From: an uncultured Succinivibrio sp.
Lineage (GTDB): Bacteria; Pseudomonadota; Gammaproteobacteria; Enterobacterales; Succinivibrionaceae
NCBI GenBank assembly: GCA_900754255.1
Contig: CAAECI010000052.1
Coordinates: 1 to 9,451 of the forward strand
Reading direction: 5' to 3'
DNA length: 9,451 nt
Each line of letters begins with the position of its first letter. Position 1 is the first letter of the stretch. A program made the position numbers and the translations under genes. The notes below the pieces were generated by a model, which saw nothing but the letters and a program-made list of their open reading frames with translations, made no database searches and was not told the origin of the DNA. This document shows positions 5,247 through 9,451 of this stretch, piece after piece.

Positions 5247-8081
5247 ATATCCGCGCTTTAGTATAGGCTTCAAGAACTGCCCCGTATAAGAACCCTTACA
5301 TTCTGCTATTTCCTCCGGAGTTCCGGTAGCAACTACCGTACCACCACCGTCTCCTCCTTCCGGTCCCAAATCAATAATATAATCCGCCGTTTTAATCACA
5401 TCCAAATTGTGTTCTATCACAACTACGGTATTACCTTGATCTCTTAGTTTCAACAGTACCGACAGTAACTGCTGAACATCATAGAAATGTAGCCCTGTAG
5501 TAGGTTCATCCAATACATATAATGTTTTGCCTGTAGCACGTTTTGATAACTCCTTAGACAATTTGATGCGTTGCGCTTCTCCACCAGAGAAGGTTGTTGC
5601 AGCCTGTCCCAAGGTTATATAGGACAACCCCACTTCGTTTAAGGTTTTTAATTTATTCGCTATGGATGGAACCGCAGCAAAAAAATCCAACGCTTCTTCA
5701 ACATTCATATCAAGCACCTCGGCTATATTTTTCCCCTTGTACTTGATTTCCAAAGTTTCTCGATTGTATCTAGCGCCTCCGCATGCCTCACATTTTACGA
5801 ACACATCGGCCATAAAATTCATCGATACACGGATGGTACCGTCTCCCTGACATGCCTCACAGCGACCGCCTTTTACATTAAAGGAGAAACGCCCAGGAGC
5901 ATAACCGCGAGCCCGAGCCTCAGTTGTTTTGGCAAAAAGAGATCTGATCTCAGAAAATAATCCAACATAGGTGGCTGGATTCGATCTGGGAGTCCGTCCT
6001 ATAGGACTTTGATCAATACAAATGATCTTGTCGAAATTATCAAGACCTTCAATTTGTTTACATGCTGCAGGATTTTCATTTGCCGTAACTTTATTTAAAA
6101 CTCTCTCAGCTGCTCTGACAAGAGTATCATTTACCAAAGTTGACTTTCCGGATCCAGAAACTCCTGTTACCGCAATAAAACAGCCTACAGGGAAAGAAAC
6201 CGTAACATTCTTAAGATTGTTACCGCTACAGCCTTTGAGAACAAGTTGTTTATCTTTTTTAGGTGCAATGCGTTTTTTGGGTATTTCAATACGTCTACGC
6301 CCAGAGAGAAAATCTCCAGTCATTGAATTTTGGTTTTTTTCTAGATCTTCAACACTTCCTTGTGCAACAATCGTCCCACCGTGAACTCCAGCCCCAGGGC
6401 CTATATCCAAGATGCAATCTGCAGCACGCATGGTATCCTCATCGTGTTCTACCACTATGACGCTGTTTCCCAAATTACGCAGATGTCGCAATGCATCTAT
6501 AAGCTTGGCATTATCTCGTTGATGCAAACCTATTGATGGTTCATCCAATATGTACATGACTCCCGTGAGCCCTGCTCCTATTTGACTTGCAAGACGGATT
6601 CGTTGTGCTTCTCCTCCGGACAATGTTTCTGCAGAGCGCGACAAGGTTAAATATCCAAGTCCGACATTTATTAAAAAAGATAACCTGCTTTTTATCTCTT
6701 TCAGAAGACGTCTGGCAATGTTTCCTTGTTGCTCGCCAAATTTCAGTTTGTCAAAGAACTCGTAGCATTCCTGAACCGACAAAGCACAAACGGCATCTAT
6801 GGAGTAGTTGTTAATGAACACATTACGATATTCACTCTTTAATCTGGCCCCTTCACATTCCGGACACTGCTGCGGGGTCATCAACGTTGCAATGTATTCA
6901 CGCACATATTCAGACTCCGTCTCATGCAAACGTCTTTCAAAATTAGGAATAACTCCTTCAAACGGTTCAAATCTTTTTTCTACCTTACTAGAAGTACGAA
7001 ACTCCATGGGTATGCTCTCGTCTCCCGTTCCGTACAAAAATAATTCCCGCTCTTTCTTAGTCAAATTCTTAAAAGGCTTATGCAAATCTATTTGATAATG
7101 TTTGGCAACCTGCTCCAAATATCTGAAAAAAAACAGAGCCCGACGATCCCATCCGCTTATAGCTCCTTCATAAACAGATTTATTTTCGTCAGGAACAATT
7201 TTCTGCTCATCAAATACCATCATCACCCCCAATCCTCCGCATTTTTCGCAGGCTCCGTGGGGATTATTGAAAGAAAAATCTCTAGGCTCCAATTCTGGAA
7301 TAGAATAGCCACACTGTGGGCATGAATACCTTGATGAAAAAAGCCTTTCATCCTTTTTATCATGATCGTCCATAGGCACAACCGAACACAATCCGTCGGC
7401 ATATTTAAGAGCGGTTTCTACAGAATCTGCAACTCGTTGTCTGATATCACTACGGATTTTAAAACGATCCACAACTATATCGATATCGTGCTTATTCCTA
7501 AGCCCCAATTCAGGTGGAGATTCTAAGTCTATTATTTCTCCGTCAACCCTAGCCCTGATAAATCCGTCCTTGGCCAAATCGGCAAACAGCTGACGATATT
7601 CTCCCTTGCGCCCCCTGACCACGGGAGAAAGGATCATATACTTATCTCCTTCCGGTAAAGCCATTATTGCATCAGTAATTTCCGTCACGGTCTGCGCCTT
7701 TAAGACAGTTCCGTGTTTTGGACAACGGGCCTCCCCTACGCGTGCCCACATCAAACGTAAATAATCATATATTTCCGTTATAGTACCGACAGTAGATCGA
7801 GGATTATGGGAAGACGATTTTTGCTCAATAGATATAGCTGGAGACAAACCGTCTATTGAATCAACATCCGGCTTTTCCGACATTTGTAAAAACTGTCGGG
7901 CATATGAGGATAGTGATTCCACATATCGTCTTTGACCTTCAGCATATAAAGTATCAAAAGCTAAAGACGACTTGCCAGAACCTGACAATCCGGTGAGTAC
8001 CACCAATTTATTGCGCGGTAACTCTACATTTATATTTTTCAAGTTGTGAGTGCGGGCGCCTCTAATTACAATCTTATCCAT
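5244..8081 (-). CDS. uvrA: Excinuclease ABC subunit A
   Basis: UvrA is the damage-recognising ATPase of nucleotide excision repair. It dimerises, loads UvrB at lesions and leaves before UvrC cuts. The 945-residue protein is full length (E. coli 940). Two ABC modules are visible. The first has Walker A GLSGSGKSS at 31-39, the zinc cysteines Cys254, Cys257, Cys278 and Cys281 in the insertion, signature LSGGEAQR from 487 and Walker B ILDEP ending at 515. The second has Walker A GVSGSGKST at 640-648, the C-terminal zinc module Cys741, Cys744, Cys764 and Cys767, signature FSGGEAQR from 831 and VLDEP ending at 860. All key residues are present. The start MDKIVIRGARTHNLKN agrees with the family; the Shine-Dalgarno is weak. 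It is the first gene of a unit with the DUF2750 gene and is divergent from ssb, as in many gammaproteobacteria. Confidence 0.98.
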   Translation of the reverse strand: MDKIVIRGARTHNLKNINVELPRNKLVVLTGLSGSGKSSLAFDTLYAEGQRRYVESLSSYARQFLQMSEKPDVDSIDGLSPAISIEQKSSSHNPRSTVGTITEIYDYLRLMWARVGEARCPKHGTVLKAQTVTEITDAIMALPEGDKYMILSPVVRGRKGEYRQLFADLAKDGFIRARVDGEIIDLESPPELGLRNKHDIDIVVDRFKIRSDIRQRVADSVETALKYADGLCSVVPMDDHDKKDERLFSSRYSCPQCGYSIPELEPRDFSFNNPHGACEKCGGLGVMMVFDEQKIVPDENKSVYEGAISGWDRRALFFFRYLEQVAKHYQIDLHKPFKNLTKKERELFLYGTGDESIPMEFRTSSKVEKRFEPFEGVIPNFERRLHETESEYVREYIATLMTPQQCPECEGARLKSEYRNVFINNYSIDAVCALSVQECYEFFDKLKFGEQQGNIARRLLKEIKSRLSFLINVGLGYLTLSRSAETLSGGEAQRIRLASQIGAGLTGVMYILDEPSIGLHQRDNAKLIDALRHLRNLGNSVIVVEHDEDTMRAADCILDIGPGAGVHGGTIVAQGSVEDLEKNQNSMTGDFLSGRRRIEIPKKRIAPKKDKQLVLKGCSGNNLKNVTVSFPVGCFIAVTGVSGSGKSTLVNDTLVRAAERVLNKVTANENPAACKQIEGLDNFDKIICIDQSPIGRTPRSNPATYVGLFSEIRSLFAKTTEARARGYAPGRFSFNVKGGRCEACQGDGTIRVSMNFMADVFVKCEACGGARYNRETLEIKYKGKNIAEVLDMNVEEALDFFAAVPSIANKLKTLNEVGLSYITLGQAATTFSGGEAQRIKLSKELSKRATGKTLYVLDEPTTGLHFYDVQQLLSVLLKLRDQGNTVVVIEHNLDVIKTADYIIDLGPEGGDGGGTVVATGTPEEIAECKGSYTGQFLKPILKRGY

Positions 8082-8115
8082 TTTATCAAGCTTAAATTTT
8101 TTTATTTATTAATTA

Positions 8116-8144
8116 ATTACAGCATTACTCGCCTAGACCTACAA
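8116..8144 (-). promoter_or_regulatory. Candidate uvrA promoter with extended -10
   Basis: On the minus strand TTGTAG (complement of 8139-8144) and TGTAAT (complement of 8116-8121) are 17 bases apart, and TGC stands directly before the -10 hexamer. The start point would be near 8109, giving a short AT-rich leader. No CTGT-N8-ACAG LexA box overlaps it. Confidence 0.4.
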
Positions 8145-8198
8145 TTTTAGTAGCGGCATCCGTTTTTTACTTCATTTGCTTAAAAGTTGAAGTTTAGT

Positions 8199-8241
8199 CG
8201 CCTCAATAATGGCGCTTTCCGCCTAAAATCTGGGGACCCAG
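8199..8241. other. Inverted repeats in the uvrA-ssb intergenic region
   Basis: GGCG (8211-8214) can pair either with CGCC upstream (8199-8202, loop TCAATAAT) or with CGCC downstream (8220-8223, loop CTTTC). Next comes the palindrome CTGGG-GA-CCCAG (8230-8241). These may be operator half-sites or chance repeats; no known regulator consensus is recognised. Confidence 0.3.
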
Positions 8242-8258
8242 TAACATTGTCGTATTAG

Positions 8259-8264
8259 TATAGT
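8259..8264 (+). promoter_or_regulatory. Possible -10 box of ssb
   Basis: TATAGT matches the -10 consensus at five of six positions and lies 76 bases before the ssb start. No convincing -35 is found at 16-18 bases. A transcript from it would begin near 8271 and place the following hairpin almost at its 5' end. Confidence 0.28.
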
Positions 8265-8277
8265 TTGTGAGTGAAAA

Positions 8278-8300
8278 CGGCTTACTTTTGCTGTAAGCTG
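8278..8300 (+). other. Hairpin in the ssb leader
   Basis: CGGCTTAC (8278-8285) pairs with GTAAGCTG (8293-8300) over 8 bp with one G-T wobble and loop TTTTGCT. It ends 40 bases before the ATG and leaves the ribosome-binding site free. A 5'-end hairpin like this could stabilise the messenger; this is inference. Confidence 0.45.
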
Positions 8301-8325
8301 ATGCGTAAATTAAACATTAAAAATT

Positions 8326-8330
8326 AAGGA
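8326..8330 (+). promoter_or_regulatory. Ribosome-binding site of ssb
   Basis: AAGGA lies 10 bases upstream of the ATG at 8341, in an AT-rich, open context. It supports the chosen start, which also matches the conserved R-G-V-N-K-V beginning of SSB proteins. Confidence 0.65.
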
Positions 8331-8340
8331 TATTCAAATT

Positions 8341-9024
8341 ATGGCCCGTGGCGTAAATAAAGTAATTCTCATCGGAACTTTAGGAGACGAACCTATTGTT
8401 AGAACTACCTCTAGCGGAAGAACTGTAGCCCAGCTTTCTTTGGTTACCAACGAAATGAGAAGAAACGGCGAGACCGGAGACTATACGGAATTTGCAGAAT
8501 GGCATCGGGTTGTACTCTGGAATAAGCTGGCCGACATAGCAAAACAGTACCTTCATAAAGGATCACAGGTTTACGTTGAAGGAAAATTGCGTACCCGGTC
8601 ATACGACAAAGACGGTCAAAAACGTTACATCACCGAAATTGTTGTTGATGAAATGCAGATGCTTGGCGGCGGCCGAGGCTCTTCTTCCTCAAATCAAAAT
8701 TCATACGGTAACAGATCAGACGCTAATTACAACCAGCAAAGTAATAACAATAATTTCCAAAATTCAGGAAATTACGGGGCGTCTCTTGGTGGATACGGCA
8801 ATGCAAATCAATCCTCAAACACATATGGCAACAGCGTTCCGTCTCAGAATCCTTACGGCAATGTGTCTTCCCTCCCTAATTACGGAAATACCGATAACAG
8901 CTTCGCTACCAATAACTCTCAACCGACGTTTGACATGTCCCGCCACAATACTGCAACTCAAGAGCCGCATGAACCTGCCATGACAACCGACAATGAATTC
9001 GGAAAAGACGATATCCCATTCTGA
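8341..9024 (+). CDS. ssb: Single-stranded DNA-binding protein with a long Asn/Gly/Ser/Tyr-rich tail
   Basis: SSB coats single-stranded DNA in replication, recombination and repair, and recruits partners through its C-terminal tip. Residues 1-108 form the OB fold (RGVNKVILIGTLG, EWHRVVLW, KGSQVYVEGKLRTR, MQMLGG) and align without gaps to E. coli SSB. Of the E. coli DNA-stacking residues, Trp54 is kept, while positions 40, 60 and 88 are Arg, Trp and Tyr in place of Trp, Phe and Trp. Residues 109-217 are a low-complexity linker with YGN units at about 10-residue spacing (152, 162, 172, 181). The end is EFGKDDIPF, the usual partner-binding tip with one lysine. At 227 residues it is longer than E. 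coli SSB (178), all in the linker. It is divergent from uvrA. A clear terminator is not seen behind it. Confidence 0.97.
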   Translation: MARGVNKVILIGTLGDEPIVRTTSSGRTVAQLSLVTNEMRRNGETGDYTEFAEWHRVVLWNKLADIAKQYLHKGSQVYVEGKLRTRSYDKDGQKRYITEIVVDEMQMLGGGRGSSSSNQNSYGNRSDANYNQQSNNNNFQNSGNYGASLGGYGNANQSSNTYGNSVPSQNPYGNVSSLPNYGNTDNSFATNNSQPTFDMSRHNTATQEPHEPAMTTDNEFGKDDIPF

Positions 9025-9092
9025 TAAAACGAAGTTCAACTAAATTCTATTCAGTTTTACTTTATATTTTTCTATATATAAAATTTATTCTC

Positions 9093-9122
9093 GCCCCTCT
9101 CACCGTGTGTTGTGTGCGGGGC
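9093..9122 (+). other. GC hairpin after ssb, possible transcript end
   Basis: GCCCC (9093-9097) pairs with GGGGC (9118-9122), with a further CAC/GTG stem inside. It lies about 70 bases after the ssb stop and is followed by TGTCTAAACAGTTTCCTT, which itself can form a 4-bp stem (CTGT/ACAG) before TTT. The T run is short, so it is at best a weak intrinsic terminator. Confidence 0.3.
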
Positions 9123-9196
9123 TGTCTAAACAGTTTCCTTCCACTGAGCTGGGAAAAATAGTTGTTCAATTATCAACATTGGGCTTTCACTCAAAT

Positions 9197-9271
9197 CCGT
9201 GATTTTACCTGTAAAAGTCTTACGGCAACCTGATGAAACGATAAAGATCAGACTTTTATAGATTTCATCGG
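9197..9271. other. Two tandem long stem-loops, candidate structured RNA
   Basis: First stem-loop: CCGTGA (9197-9202) pairs with TTACGG (9220-9225), then after a 3-base bulge TTTTAC (9203-9208) pairs with GTAAAA (9211-9216). Second stem-loop: CTGATGAAA (9230-9238) pairs with TTTCATCGG (9263-9271, one wobble), then after a small internal loop ATAAAG (9241-9246) pairs with CTTTTAT (9253-9259, one bulged T) around ATCAGA. Only 4 bases separate the two. Neither is followed by a T run. No known RNA family is recognised; a leader element, a small RNA or binding sites are all possible. Confidence 0.4.
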
Positions 9272-9297
9272 CTTGTCAAATAGTTAAACAAAAGGGC

Positions 9298-9326
9298 TTG
9301 ACGTCCATAGATGTTCTTTTAAAAAT
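9298..9326 (+). promoter_or_regulatory. Candidate promoter facing right
   Basis: TTGACG (9298-9303, five of six) and AAAAAT (9321-9326, four of six) are 17 bases apart. It would transcribe towards the right edge, through the TGTGA repeats. The -10 is mediocre. Confidence 0.25.
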
Positions 9327-9360
9327 TATGTATGAATTAACAAGGCACACAATCTAAAAG

Positions 9361-9419
9361 TGTGACGAAATGATCAAAATCGATCACAAATCCACCCAAA
9401 AATGTGAGCTATCGATCAC
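9361..9419 (+). promoter_or_regulatory. Pair of CRP-like direct repeats
   Basis: TGTGA-N6-GATCA occurs at 9361-9376 and again at 9403-9418, 42 bases apart (four helical turns). TCGATCAC is also repeated at 9380-9387 and 9412-9419. TGTGA is the CRP half-site, but the second half is displaced by two bases compared with TGTGA-N6-TCACA, so binding by CRP itself is uncertain. They lie just upstream of a TTGACA box. Confidence 0.4.
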
Positions 9420-9434
9420 GGTTTAAATTCTTGC

Positions 9435-9440
9435 TTGACA
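9435..9440 (+). promoter_or_regulatory. -35 box at the right edge
   Basis: A perfect TTGACA stands 11 bases from the window end, so its -10 would fall outside. With the repeats directly upstream, it suggests a regulated promoter for the next plus-strand gene. Confidence 0.4.
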
Positions 9441-9451
9441 CAAAAGCGTGA

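Larger units (their letters stand above)
9123..9451. other. Gene-free right end of the window
   Basis: No coding frame of useful length was found on either strand; the longest tidy start, an ATG at 9328, gives only nine residues. No tRNA is seen. The stretch holds two long stem-loops, a -35/-10 pair, two TGTGA-N6-GATCA repeats and a final TTGACA, so it looks like the regulatory region of a plus-strand gene beyond the right edge. Confidence 0.5.

Noticed and set aside
9122..9133. CTGT-N4-ACAG after ssb as a LexA box
   Set aside because: The spacing is 4 and not 8; it fits a small hairpin better.
9328..9357. Tiny frame MYELTRHTI, sharing MYELT with the DUF2750 protein start
   Set aside because: Only nine codons; the likeness ends after five residues and is best taken as chance.
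1..9451. CRISPR array, tRNA, rRNA, prophage or attachment sites
   Set aside because: No regularly spaced direct repeats, no tRNA T-arm motif and no phage genes were seen on reading both strands.

Overview
The window looks like chromosomal DNA of a moderately AT-rich gammaproteobacterium. The evidence is the divergent uvrA/ssb pair, a TldE/PmbA close to the enterobacterial protein, a cofactor-independent phosphoglycerate mutase and an SSB ending in DDIPF. An anaerobic gut lineage such as Succinivibrionaceae would fit, but that is a guess from the general feel of the proteins; no marker here proves it.

Layout, left to right. Bases 1-143 (minus) hold the first 47 codons of an IS200/IS605-family TnpA transposase, cut by the window edge. 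Behind it (146-203) lie two hairpins that look like the element's left end, the larger of which contains the transposase ribosome-binding site. Bases 204-586 hold no gene, but carry a candidate extended -10 promoter and a hairpin-rich leader for gpmI (587-2125, plus). A hairpin and a good intrinsic terminator follow. pmbA/tldE (2265-3623, minus) converges on gpmI, and the gap also holds a perfect 23-base palindrome. A BASS-like membrane transporter (3806-4834, plus) diverges from pmbA and has an A10 tract in its first codons. It converges, with only 4 bases between stop codons, on a two-gene minus-strand unit: uvrA (5244-8081) followed by a DUF2750 protein (4839-5234). ssb (8341-9024, plus) diverges from uvrA. 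The last 427 bases carry no gene: they hold hairpins, two tandem long stem-loops, a pair of TGTGA-N6-GATCA repeats and -35-like boxes that point to a gene beyond the right edge.

Functionally this is mostly housekeeping: glycolysis (GpmI), the TldD/TldE protease partner, nucleotide excision repair (UvrA) and single-stranded DNA binding (SSB). The less explored parts are the DUF2750 gene whose Shine-Dalgarno overlaps the uvrA stop codon, the transporter with a slippage-prone start, the structured non-coding stretch at 9197-9271, and the IS left end. I do not see a clear new multi-gene system.
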